A stretch of 6,073 nucleotides of DNA, taken from contig JAGVPN010000140.1 in NCBI GenBank assembly GCA_020052215.1, forward strand, positions 1-6,073, given 5' to 3'. Shown piece after piece: positions 1-6,073 of the stretch (position 1 is its first letter; each line of letters opens with the position of its first letter). This DNA comes from Syntrophobacterales bacterium. Lineage in GTDB: Bacteria; Desulfobacterota; Desulfobaccia; Desulfobaccales; 0-14-0-80-60-11. Both the position numbers and the translations under genes were made by a program. The notes under the pieces are model-generated. The model made no database searches and was not told where the DNA came from. It saw only the letters and a list, made by a program, of their open reading frames with translations.

Positions 1-48
1 GGGATGACCGGAAGCCCGGATTCCATCAGATTAGCCTGATTTGTAAAC

Positions 49-155
49 TCCCCCTCCCCTGGTGGGAGGGGGTTGGGGGGAGGGGGGTGTCTGGGCTAAA
101 CCCATGTAGAACATAGCATTTCCACCCCCACCCTCCCCCATCAAGGGGGAGGGAA
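49..155. repeat. G/C-tract inverted repeat with two internal hairpins
   Basis: Two similar arms face each other. The left arm contains CCCCCTCCC (50-58) pairing with GGGAGGGGG (64-72) over a five-base loop. The right arm contains CCCTCCCCC (131-139) pairing with GGGGGAGGG (145-153) over a five-base loop. In addition, GGGGGTG at 83-89 pairs with CACCCCC at 123-129, enclosing a non-repetitive core at 90-122. The whole reads as one dispersed palindromic unit. Similar C-tract/G-tract hairpin repeats are, to my recollection, common between genes in deltaproteobacterial genomes. No open reading frame is associated with it. Confidence 0.75.
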
Positions 156-270
156 TGAATCGCCTTGGTTATAGTCTATAGTTCATTAAAGATCCATTCA
201 TGGAGTCGTTAATTAAAAAACAACATCTAGTGGGTACGGGAGTCAACCGGATACCCCCAATCATTTATTC

Positions 271-341
271 TGTCATTCTGAGGGAGTGAAGCGACCAAAG
301 AATCTCCAAATACGAGATGCTTCGCTTCACTCAGCATGACA
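271..341. repeat. Dispersed palindromic repeat, TGTCATTCTGA family, copy 1 (imperfect)
   Basis: It begins TGTCATTCTGAG (271-282) and ends CTCAGCATGACA (330-341), its reverse complement with one mismatch. Inside, AGTGAAGCGA (285-294) is perfectly complementary to TCGCTTCACT (322-331), so the left arm carries about four extra bases that would bulge. The centre holds GAATCTC facing GAGATGC. It shares its ends and its central motif with the copy at 459-539. Elements with these ends are widespread in bacterial genomes, from general knowledge; their function is not settled. Confidence 0.8.
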
Positions 342-458
342 AAAATTTTTCTTCGCCTTAAGTGAACCGTATTGGATTTAGGGGGATTTGGGAACCTCCA
401 AACGGAAGGAATTTATGGCAAACGCTATAAGTAGCAGTCAATAACCTATGGATATTCA

Positions 459-539
459 TGTCATTCTGAACGGAGCGCAGCGGAGTGAAGAATCTCGGCG
501 GCATAAAAAGAGAGATTCTTCGCGGCGTTCAGAATGACA
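459..539. repeat. Dispersed palindromic repeat, TGTCATTCTGA family, copy 2 (well preserved)
   Basis: The ends TGTCATTCTGAA (459-470) and TTCAGAATGACA (528-539) are perfectly complementary over 12 bases. GAAGAATCTC (487-496) and GAGATTCTTC (512-521) are perfectly complementary over 10 bases, around a 15-base centre. A transcript would fold into a long hairpin with an internal asymmetry, since the left arm has 16 bases (471-486) opposite six on the right (522-527). It is the same family and orientation as copy 1, 117 bases away. An A-tract, not a T-tract, follows it on the plus strand, so it is not a typical intrinsic terminator. Confidence 0.85.
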
Positions 540-696
540 AAAAAAGTCTTTTGATTGCTCATTGGTATCAGAACATTTTTATTAGCTCACAAATCGCTGA
601 GGCAGAACAGTTATGGTGAGTCGGAGAGGCGGTTGACCTCATGCGGGTGAGCCTTGGTGAATCCGGCCATAGTTAAGCTCTACCCAAGGGAACGTA

Positions 697-1740
697 TCAG
701 CTTATCCTCTCCACCGGCACCGAGAATACTTTCACTGCTTGGGTCTTGCCTCTAAGTTGCACTTCGCCCTGGGGCACCACCTGAATTTTTGGGTCCAGAC
801 CCAGACGCGTGTTCTCTTCAATGAGAATAGGTTGCCCCACAACTTTGGTGTGCGACTCCAGGCGAGAGGCGAGATTGACCGTATCGCCGATGCACGTATA
901 GGTGGCGCGCTGTTGGGTGCCGACAAAGCCGGCAATCACGGAACCGGAGGCGATCCCGATGCCGATGGCAATCGGGGTGCGCTGCAACAAGGCTTGCTCT
1001 TGATTGAAAAGATCGATGAGCTCGATCATCTGCATGGCAGCCTGCACCGACTGCTGGCGATGATCTTCCCGGGCCAACGGCGCCCCGAAGATCGACATTA
1101 CCCCATCACCCGCCATCAGGCTGACCATACCGCCCGCGCCGGCCGTAGCATTGATGATCATGGCATAGTAGGCGTTCAACAGCTCAATGGTCTCTTCAGG
1201 GGATTGCGATTCGGCCAGGGTCGTGAAGGAACGGATATCGCAGAACAGCACCGTGGCGTCAACCAGCTTGCCGCCCAGAGAAAAATCCGAGGTCAACAAC
1301 TCTTCCGCCACTTCGTCGGTGGCGAATTTGCGAAACAGTTCCCGCTGTTTGTCGAGTAAGCGTTTCTTTTCTAAGCTGGCGTTGACGCGGGCTTTCAGCA
1401 AAACGGGATTAAATGGCTTATTGAGATAATCCGCCGCACCCATCTCAATGCACTTGACCACACTGTCAATTTCATCCACCGCGGAAATCATGATCACGGG
1501 AATGTCCCGCCAGCGTGGATTGGCATTCAATTGCTCCAGGACCTCATAGCCGTTCATCTCGGGCATTTCAATATCGAGCAAGACCAAATCCAGGGCTTGA
1601 TCTTGCATCATTTCCAAAGCTTGACGACCATTCTCCGCAAACCAGACCTGGTGGCCTTGCTGTTCCAGGCCACGGGCCAGCATCAGGCGGTTCATGCGGT
1701 TGTCATCAACGACCAGGATGGAGCCCGTAAGATTAGACAC
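697..1740 (-). CDS. Response regulator with receiver domain fused to a class III nucleotide cyclase domain
   Basis: A 347-residue soluble protein that should make a cyclic nucleotide when its receiver is phosphorylated. The receiver spans about residues 7-120: acidic pair Asp12/Asp13, phosphoacceptor Asp56 (LLDIEMPEMNG), switch Ser86 and Lys108 (NKPF). A helical linker (about 121-155, with FRKFATDEVAEELL) leads to the cyclase domain at about 160-340. Metal-binding Asp168 (FCDIRSFT) and Asp212 (AGDGVM) are present, as are Thr282 (YTCIGD) and the catalytic Asn289/Arg293 (VNLASR). The adenine-specifying lysine four residues before Asp212 is Leu208 (SLMAGD), so product identity is uncertain. The start is GTG, with a GGGAG ribosome-binding site six bases upstream; it places the receiver at the normal distance from the N-terminus. 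It follows the hybrid kinase gene by 39 bases, so it is the likely phosphorelay target. No transmembrane segment is visible. Confidence 0.95.
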   Translation of the reverse strand: MSNLTGSILVVDDNRMNRLMLARGLEQQGHQVWFAENGRQALEMMQDQALDLVLLDIEMPEMNGYEVLEQLNANPRWRDIPVIMISAVDEIDSVVKCIEMGAADYLNKPFNPVLLKARVNASLEKKRLLDKQRELFRKFATDEVAEELLTSDFSLGGKLVDATVLFCDIRSFTTLAESQSPEETIELLNAYYAMIINATAGAGGMVSLMAGDGVMSIFGAPLAREDHRQQSVQAAMQMIELIDLFNQEQALLQRTPIAIGIGIASGSVIAGFVGTQQRATYTCIGDTVNLASRLESHTKVVGQPILIEENTRLGLDPKIQVVPQGEVQLRGKTQAVKVFSVPVERIS

Positions 1741-1746
1741 TTTTGA

Positions 1747-1751
1747 CTCCC
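1747..1751 (-). promoter_or_regulatory. Ribosome-binding site of the receiver-cyclase gene
   Basis: The minus strand reads GGGAG, then TCAAAA, then the GTG start at 1740-1738. The six-base spacing supports this non-ATG start. The site lies in the 39-base gap after the kinase stop codon, which suggests independent initiation on a shared transcript. Confidence 0.75.
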
Positions 1752-1779
1752 GGCAGGGTTCCCTCTAAGCCATGGCTTT

Positions 1780-4700
1780 TCAGGTTTTGGTCAGTTCCTG
1801 GAGCGCTTCCTTCACTATCTCATATTCAGCTTCAGCCCGGGCCACTTTTTCCGAGACCTCCGCCAATCTGCCTGCTTTTCCCATAATCTCCAGTTCCTTC
1901 GCCATCTCGGATAATTTCACCGCGCCGAATGCCGCGCTGTTGGATTTAAGACTATGGGCGGCGCGGCGGAATAAATCCGCATCATTAGCGGTTAAGGCCT
2001 GCTGCAGATCTTGCAGCAGCTTGGGCGCATCCTCGTTGAAGACCTCGATGACCTCATTGATGAAATCGGCGCCCATGGTCTGCCGAAAACTCTCAAACTG
2101 CTTAAGGTTAATGGCCGGTTCCGATTCCGGCTGGGGGTCAGGGGGGAGGGACTTCGGCTGGGTCTTGCCCAAGGCCGAAACCAGGGCCTCGGTGCGAATC
2201 GGCTTGGTAATGTAGTCGTCCATGCCTGCGGCGAGACACTTCTCCCGGTCACCCTGCATGGCGTTGGCGGTCATGGCAATGATCCGCGGTCTTTCGCCAG
2301 GGGGCCAGTTTTGTTTGATGCGGCGCGAGGCTTCGAGGCCGTCCATTTCCGGCATCTGCACGTCCATCAACACCACGTCGTAAGGTTGCCGCTGCAACGC
2401 CACGATGGCTTCCAAACCGTTGGTGGCCAGGTCGGCACGATAACCCAGCCGTTCCAACAGGCGCATCGCCACTTTTTGGTTAACGGCATTGTCCTCTGCC
2501 AGCAGGATCCGCAGCGGGAGCCGTTGCCCCATGCCGGGATCGAGTTGCCCCATGATCGCTTCGTCACTCTTGCGAACTGTTTTCGGTTGCTCCGCCAAGA
2601 TGGTCATCAGGACGTCAAATAACTGGGAGGGTTTGAGGGGCTTGGTGATTTGAGCTGCAAAGATGGAGGTGTCCGGGCCAATTTCCATCCGGCCCAAGGA
2701 GGAGAACAGCACTAATGGCAGGGTGGGATTCTGGGAACGGATCTCCCGGGCCAGCATCACGCCGTCCATTTCGGGCATTTGCATGTCCAGAATAGCCACA
2801 TCGAAGGGGTCGCCGCGCCTGATCCACTCCAGCGCTTCCCGGGGCGAGCGGGTGTCTCGCGCCATCATGCCCCATGACCGCGTTTGCAGCATGAGGATGC
2901 GGCGATTGGTGTCGTTGTCGTCCACGGCCAGTATCCGCTTACCGGCCAACTGGGGTTGGCTGCTCAGCAATTCCTGACGCGGGACCACGGGCATGGCCAC
3001 CGGCTCTGCCTGGATGGTGAAATTAAAAGTGGCCCCCTTCCCCGGCACGCCTTCGCTTTCAACCCACAATCTCCCGCCCATCATCTTGCTGAGCCGTTTG
3101 CAGATGACCAAACCCAATCCCGTGCCGCCATACTTGCGGGTGGTGGAGGCGTCCACCTGGCTGAAGGATTGGAAGATGCGGTCCAGGCGATCGGGTGGAA
3201 TGCCGATGCCGGTATCCGCCACGGCAAAATGCAGGACCAGGGAGGCCGGAGGTGGCAGGGCGGGTTTCCCTCCCCCCGTCATCTCTCCAGGTTCCACCCG
3301 TACCGTCAGCACGATTTCCCCCTTTTCCGTGAACTTCACCGCATTGTTGAGCAGGTTGAGTAAAATCTGCCGCAGCCGGGTCACATCCCCGGCAATGGTG
3401 GCCGGAACTTGCTCGGCAATCTGATAGGCCAGTTCCAGACCTTTATCCGCCGCCCCGGCTACCACCAGATCCAGGGCGCTTTCAATACAGCCGCGCAAGT
3501 CGAAGGGCTGGTGCTCCAGTTCCATCTTGCCGGCCTCGATCTTAGAGAAGTCCAGAATATCATTGATAATACTCAGGAGAGCCTCGCCGCTGGTGCGAAT
3601 CGTCTCGGTGAATTCGCGTTGCTCAGCCGAGAGTGGGGTATCCAGCAGCAGATTCGTCATACCGATGACCCCGTTCATCGGGGTGCGAATTTCGTGGCTC
3701 ATCATTGCCAAAAACACACTCTTGGCTTCATTGGCGGCTTCGGCCCCCTCCCTGGCCTCCCCGGCTTCGGCATAGAGACGGGCATTGTCCAAGGCGATGG
3801 AGGCCAGTTCCGCAAAACGCCCTAACACTTCCTTTTCCTCGTCGCCAAAGATCTGGCCGACATCCCGCTGGCAGGCCAGACCAAGGACCCCGGTGGTTTG
3901 CAATCCGGACTTAAGAGGAACTCCCATGACTACTCCGATGGCGCCGTAATCCAATTCCAGGTGCGCGGCGCGTTCAGCCCAATCCTGATAATCTTCGATG
4001 AGTAAAGGCTGGCCGGTTTGCCAAACCTTACCGGATAGGCCTTGCCCCAACCTCAGGGTGGAACCCAGGACCCCGCTGAAAATCCCTACCCCCACTCGGC
4101 ATTCCAGCACCATTTTCTCGGGATTGACCAGATAAATGAAGCCATGAGGCGTACCCAGCAATTGCCCGGCGCGAGTAATGAGGGCCTGCAATAAATCTTG
4201 CAGGTTCAAGCGATTGATCAGACTCAGGGTGGTTTCATGCAAGGCCGCCAGGTATTCTTTTTGCCGGTGGAGAGCGTCTTCCATCTGCTTACGCTCCGTA
4301 TTATCCCGGATTATCTCGATGGCTCCCGAGAGGTTCTCTTGAGAATCATAAAGGCCTCCGGCGGTGGCGGAAAGATAAGCGCCTCCCGGTCTCAGTTGCG
4401 GTACGTGCGCTTCGCCGCAGAGAACCTCTCCCCGCCGGCTCAGATTGGCATACTTGGCCCGGTAATCCGCTTCTTCTTTGAAAACATAATCTATGAGAAT
4501 CGGTCGCCGCTCTCCATAAAAGGGCAGGGCGTATTCATAGTTTCCCTTTCCCAGAATATCTTGGCCCTTTACCCCGGTCATGGCCTCTATGGCACGGTTC
4601 CAGGCGATGACCGTTCCTTTCCGGTCCACGACCAGGGTGGCGTCGGGCAAAAAATCGATGATATCCAACAGCCGGCGTTCGGATTCCCGTAAAGCTTCTT

Positions 4701-5190
4701 CGGCCCGTTTCCGTTCACTGATATCGATGAAGGTTCCATAAATAAAATCGATCGCACCTTGATCGTTACAAATTATCTGGCTGCTCTCCTGGACCCACAA
4801 GACGTTGCCGTTCTTATGTCTGATACGATATTCCCGTATATAGGACTTATCCCCCTTTAGGGCTTCAACTATTTTTTTCTGCATGTCGGCAATGTCTTCC
4901 TTGACCACAATGTCCAGCCACTTTATTTTTCTGGATTGAAAATCTTCTTTCCGGTGACCGGTCAATGACTCAATTTTGTCATCGATGAAATCAGCCGACC
5001 AATCCTTATAGCCTTTGAAAATCACATTAGGCAGATTCTTTACCAGGAGCCGATAGTTGGCCTCACTGTCGCCCAGGACCTCAGCCGCAGGGATGATTTG
5101 GCCTTCGCTGGCCTGCAAATGGGCCACCTGCCGGCGCAATATATTTAATTCTGTTACCAGTTGGTCCTTAGTCTTATCTGCGTCCCTCAT
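1780..5190 (-). CDS. Soluble hybrid sensor histidine kinase, PAS-PAS-GAF-HisKA-HATPase-REC-REC-HPt
   Basis: A 1136-residue multi-step phosphorelay kinase. In order: N-terminal coiled-coil-like helix (about 8-28); PAS/PAC 1 (about 44-160, ending [10 protein letters not shown]); PAS/PAC 2 (about 168-303, ending DNTERKQME); GAF (about 328-470); HisKA with His499 in [10 protein letters not shown]; HATPase_c (about 600-728) with N-box [10 protein letters not shown]1 DTGIGIP and G2 GGTGLGL; receiver 1 (about 752-866: Asp757/758, Asp802, Ser830, Lys850); receiver 2 (about 893-1006: Glu899/Asp900, Asp943, Thr974, Lys996); HPt (about 1035-1130) with His1079 in [12 protein letters not shown]. All catalytic and phosphotransfer residues are present. 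No signal peptide or membrane helix is seen, so it should sense a cytoplasmic cue; the ligand is unknown. The ATG start is firm: a GGAG ribosome-binding site lies upstream, and an in-frame TAA at 5233-5235 has no other ATG, GTG or TTG between it and this start. It resembles BarA-type kinases in its C-terminal layout but lacks their membrane-bound input. The receiver-cyclase just downstream is its probable partner. Confidence 0.96.
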   Translation of the reverse strand: MRDADKTKDQLVTELNILRRQVAHLQASEGQIIPAAEVLGDSEANYRLLVKNLPNVIFKGYKDWSADFIDDKIESLTGHRKEDFQSRKIKWLDIVVKEDIADMQKKIVEALKGDKSYIREYRIRHKNGNVLWVQESSQIICNDQGAIDFIYGTFIDISERKRAEEALRESERRLLDIIDFLPDATLVVDRKGTVIAWNRAIEAMTGVKGQDILGKGNYEYALPFYGERRPILIDYVFKEEADYRAKYANLSRRGEVLCGEAHVPQLRPGGAYLSATAGGLYDSQENLSGAIEIIRDNTERKQMEDALHRQKEYLAALHETTLSLINRLNLQDLLQALITRAGQLLGTPHGFIYLVNPEKMVLECRVGVGIFSGVLGSTLRLGQGLSGKVWQTGQPLLIEDYQDWAERAAHLELDYGAIGVVMGVPLKSGLQTTGVLGLACQRDVGQIFGDEEKEVLGRFAELASIALDNARLYAEAGEAREGAEAANEAKSVFLAMMSHEIRTPMNGVIGMTNLLLDTPLSAEQREFTETIRTSGEALLSIINDILDFSKIEAGKMELEHQPFDLRGCIESALDLVVAGAADKGLELAYQIAEQVPATIAGDVTRLRQILLNLLNNAVKFTEKGEIVLTVRVEPGEMTGGGKPALPPPASLVLHFAVADTGIGIPPDRLDRIFQSFSQVDASTTRKYGGTGLGLVICKRLSKMMGGRLWVESEGVPGKGATFNFTIQAEPVAMPVVPRQELLSSQPQLAGKRILAVDDNDTNRRILMLQTRSWGMMARDTRSPREALEWIRRGDPFDVAILDMQMPEMDGVMLAREIRSQNPTLPLVLFSSLGRMEIGPDTSIFAAQITKPLKPSQLFDVLMTILAEQPKTVRKSDEAIMGQLDPGMGQRLPLRILLAEDNAVNQKVAMRLLERLGYRADLATNGLEAIVALQRQPYDVVLMDVQMPEMDGLEASRRIKQNWPPGERPRIIAMTANAMQGDREKCLAAGMDDYITKPIRTEALVSALGKTQPKSLPPDPQPESEPAINLKQFESFRQTMGADFINEVIEVFNEDAPKLLQDLQQALTANDADLFRRAAHSLKSNSAAFGAVKLSEMAKELEIMGKAGRLAEVSEKVARAEAEYEIVKEALQELTKT

Positions 5191-5196
5191 TTTGAT

Positions 5197-5200
5197 CTCC
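5197..5200 (-). promoter_or_regulatory. Ribosome-binding site of the hybrid kinase gene
   Basis: The minus strand reads GGAG followed by ATCAAA and the ATG at 5190-5188. With the in-frame stop at 5233-5235, this fixes the kinase start. Confidence 0.75.
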
Positions 5201-5240
5201 GCTTCTAGTATCGGGACATCTTCCCTCAGTTGTTAAATTA

Positions 5241-5270
5241 ATTTTAAAAAAAGCGGGCGGCAGATGATAA
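5241..5270 (-). promoter_or_regulatory. Possible sigma70-type promoter for the kinase/receiver-cyclase operon
   Basis: On the minus strand a TTATCA box (5270-5265, four of six matches to TTGACA) and a TAAAAT box (5246-5241, five of six matches to TATAAT) are 18 bases apart. Transcription would start near 5234, giving a leader of about 45 bases. The surrounding sequence is AT-rich (5229-5250) compared with the genes on both sides, which helps, but AT-rich DNA produces chance matches. The call rests on sequence matching only. Confidence 0.35.
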
Positions 5271-5302
5271 CTTTCGAGGTCTTGAAATGGAATACTGCTA
5301 AA

Positions 5303-5329
5303 GGCGGGATGCGCTTCGCTTTCCCGGCC
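5303..5329. repeat. Palindromic repeat unit with GCGCTTCGC core
   Basis: GGCGGGATGCGCTTCGC followed by TTTCCCGGCC forms an imperfect hairpin: GGGA pairs with TCCC and GCG with CGC over a CTT loop. The minus-strand reading, with AAAGCGAAGCGCATCCCGCC, matches a repeat type I recognise as widely scattered between genes in proteobacteria and cyanobacteria. It lies in the spacer between the upstream cyclase and the kinase gene. Confidence 0.65.
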
Positions 5330-5373
5330 TACGGGCTCCGCACCCAATTTGTTTTGGCCCGGCAACCATTGAT

Positions 5374-5390
5374 GGTGCGTGGGACGCACC
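5374..5390. repeat. Perfect short palindrome, GGTGCGT-GGG-ACGCACC
   Basis: A seven-base perfect stem (5374-5380 with 5384-5390) closes on a three-base loop. With its flank (GTAGGGTGCGTCCCACGCACC on the minus strand, less its first base, at 5374-5393) it matches another very common intergenic repeat type. It starts 33 bases after the end of the upstream cyclase gene on the minus strand. It has no following T-run on that strand, so a terminator role is possible but not shown. Confidence 0.7.
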
Positions 5391-5422
5391 CTACATTACC
5401 AGCTGTTCTTGCTCTAACCACC

Positions 5423-6073
5423 TTATTTTCCATCCATGACCGTTACGGCTTCCCAGTCGTGGGCCGGGGGGGTCTCGTGGTGTTTCTGGGCCAGGGTGAC
5501 GTAGCGCTGGCAGGTCTCGTCACCGGGGCGCAGTTCCAGGGCCTGGGAAAAGGGGGCCAGGCTCTCGGCCCAGCGCTTCTGCCGGTAGAGGGCCAGGGCC
5601 CGGTGGTATAACTCGAGGAACCGGGCCAGGTCCGGGTCCGGCTCGCCTTCTCCCAGCAATGCATGGATGCGGACCCCCTGGACCTTGCCCTTGACCCTTA
5701 CCAGGTCCATGTCCCGGAGGATGAAACCGTTTTCCAGGGCTTTGGCGGTGGTGTCGCTGATGAGGATGCTGGTGCCGTAGTATTTGTTGAGTCCCTCCAG
5801 GCGGGAGGCTAAATTGACGTTATCGCCGATGGCGGTGTAGTCGAAGAGCCGGTCTGAGCCCATGTTGCCCACGGCCACCGGGCCGGTGTTGACCCCCACC
5901 CCGACCTGCAGAGGCGGGCGGCCCTGCTCGGACCAGGCCCGGTTCAGGGCCTCCAGGCTGGCCACCATCTCCAGGGCGGCCCGGCAGGCCAGGCGGGGAT
6001 GGTCCGACTGGATGAGCGGGGCCCCGAAGAGGGCCATGATGGCGTCGCCCATGTACTTGTCGATGGTCCCCCC
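5423..6073 (-). CDS. Class III adenylate cyclase, C-terminal part (5' end beyond the window)
   Basis: The reading frame is open to the last base of the window, giving the final 216 residues; the true start lies outside. The fragment opens within the cyclase domain at GGTIDKYMGDAIMALFGAP, with the adenine-specifying Lys6 and the second metal-binding Asp10 (fragment numbering). Further on are Thr80 (DYTAIGD) and the transition-state residues Asn87 and Arg91 (VNLASR). Lys plus Thr is the class IIIb adenylate cyclase pattern, so cAMP is the expected product. The first metal Asp would lie upstream of the window. After the catalytic domain comes a helical, TPR-like tail (about 150-216: YHRALALYRQKRWAESLAPF, then TPPAHDWEAV). 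Such a tail is usual in CHASE2-domain membrane cyclases of deltaproteobacteria, so a CHASE2 sensor and membrane helices may lie in the missing part; this is inference. The coding sequence is clearly more GC-rich than the neighbouring kinase gene. Confidence 0.93.
   Translation of the reverse strand, partial: GGTIDKYMGDAIMALFGAPLIQSDHPRLACRAALEMVASLEALNRAWSEQGRPPLQVGVGVNTGPVAVGNMGSDRLFDYTAIGDNVNLASRLEGLNKYYGTSILISDTTAKALENGFILRDMDLVRVKGKVQGVRIHALLGEGEPDPDLARFLELYHRALALYRQKRWAESLAPFSQALELRPGDETCQRYVTLAQKHHETPPAHDWEAVTVMDGK

Larger units (their letters stand above)
1..696. other. Gene-free region downstream of the receiver-cyclase gene
   Basis: I find no convincing coding sequence, tRNA, rRNA or known RNA here on either strand. 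The region contains the G/C-tract inverted repeat (49-155) and the two TGTCATTCTGA-type palindromes. The remaining parts (156-270, 342-458, 540-696) are AT-rich and unstructured, apart from an imperfect hairpin at 631-653 (GGTTGACCT/GGGTGAGCC with one mismatch and G-T pairs). No intrinsic terminator with a T-run follows the receiver-cyclase stop codon on the minus strand. Confidence 0.7.
5191..5422. other. Repeat-bearing spacer between the upstream cyclase and the kinase operon
   Basis: This 232-base spacer separates the cyclase stop codon from the kinase start. The half nearer the cyclase holds two palindromes (5303-5329 and 5374-5390). The half nearer the kinase is AT-rich, with a near-palindromic TTAAATTAATTTTAA at 5232-5246, a candidate promoter and the kinase ribosome-binding site. 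The gap and its structure suggest that the cyclase and the kinase operon are separate transcription units, though read-through cannot be excluded. Confidence 0.6.

Noticed and set aside
64..87. Insertion sequence end or mobile element at the G/C-tract repeat
   Set aside because: There is no transposase frame, no target-site duplication that I can see, and the structure is a short palindromic unit only.
271..539. CRISPR-like repeats
   Set aside because: There are only two copies; they are long and self-complementary, and the interval between them is not a spacer-sized unique segment.
459..547. Intrinsic terminator formed by the long hairpin
   Set aside because: On the minus strand, where the genes lie, no T-run follows the hairpin; the T-run (plus-strand A-tract at 539-545) comes before it. 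On the plus strand an A-tract follows instead.
631..653. Hairpin downstream of the receiver-cyclase as a terminator
   Set aside because: The stem has a G-G mismatch and G-T pairs, and no T-run follows on the minus strand; it may be chance.
739..1359. A long plus-strand open frame opposite the receiver-cyclase
   Set aside because: It is antisense to a gene with clear receiver and cyclase motifs; its translation shows no domain and only reflects the codon bias of the real gene.
2011..2622. A long plus-strand open frame opposite the kinase receiver and HPt region
   Set aside because: It is antisense to intact receiver 2 and HPt coding sequence, with a low-complexity His/Gly/Arg-rich translation and no family resemblance. 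The frames at 2884-3363 and 4198-4692 were rejected for the same reason.
5174..5389. A 71-codon minus-strand open frame overlapping the kinase start
   Set aside because: It starts at a GTG inside the palindromic repeat at 5374-5390, runs through the second repeat and the AT-rich leader, has no recognisable domain, and overlaps the well-supported kinase start.
5423..6052. Treating the ATG at 6052-6050 as the start of the upstream cyclase
   Set aside because: That Met lies in the middle of the catalytic motif DKYMGD, and the frame stays open to the window edge with conserved GGTIDK residues before it, so the gene is partial and starts outside.

Overview
The window carries three genes, all on the minus strand and all for cytoplasmic-side signal transduction, plus two gene-free stretches filled with dispersed palindromic repeats. 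The protein types (a multi-PAS hybrid kinase, a receiver-cyclase, and a class III cyclase with a C-terminal tail ending in a PP-x-x-DW-like motif), the mixed GC content and the repeat families point to a Gram-negative, probably Desulfobacterota (deltaproteobacterial) genome. That placement is an inference from style; there is no taxonomic marker here.

Layout in the direction of transcription (right to left). 6073-5423: the C-terminal half of a class III adenylate cyclase, cut by the window edge, very GC-rich and with canonical substrate residues. 5422-5191: a 232-base spacer with two palindromes of widespread repeat types, then an AT-rich stretch with a possible promoter. 5190-1780: a 1136-residue soluble hybrid histidine kinase, PAS-PAS-GAF-HisKA-HATPase-REC-REC-HPt, with every phosphotransfer residue in place. 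After a 39-base gap, 1740-697: a 347-residue response regulator with a receiver fused to a class III nucleotide cyclase domain, starting at GTG. 696-1: no gene; a G/C-rich inverted repeat and two copies of a TGTCATTCTGA-type palindromic repeat.

The kinase and the receiver-cyclase are very probably co-transcribed and form one pathway: PAS/GAF input, His499, receiver Asp802 and/or Asp943, HPt His1079, then Asp56 of the receiver-cyclase, whose output would be a cyclic nucleotide. The most interesting point is that the receiver-cyclase keeps both metal-binding aspartates and the transition-state Asn and Arg but has Leu208 where class III adenylate cyclases carry the adenine-specifying lysine, while the neighbouring upstream cyclase has the normal lysine. 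Its product therefore cannot be assumed to be cAMP. Otherwise this is a fairly ordinary bacterial signalling cluster; I see no mobile element, CRISPR array, RNA gene or defence system.
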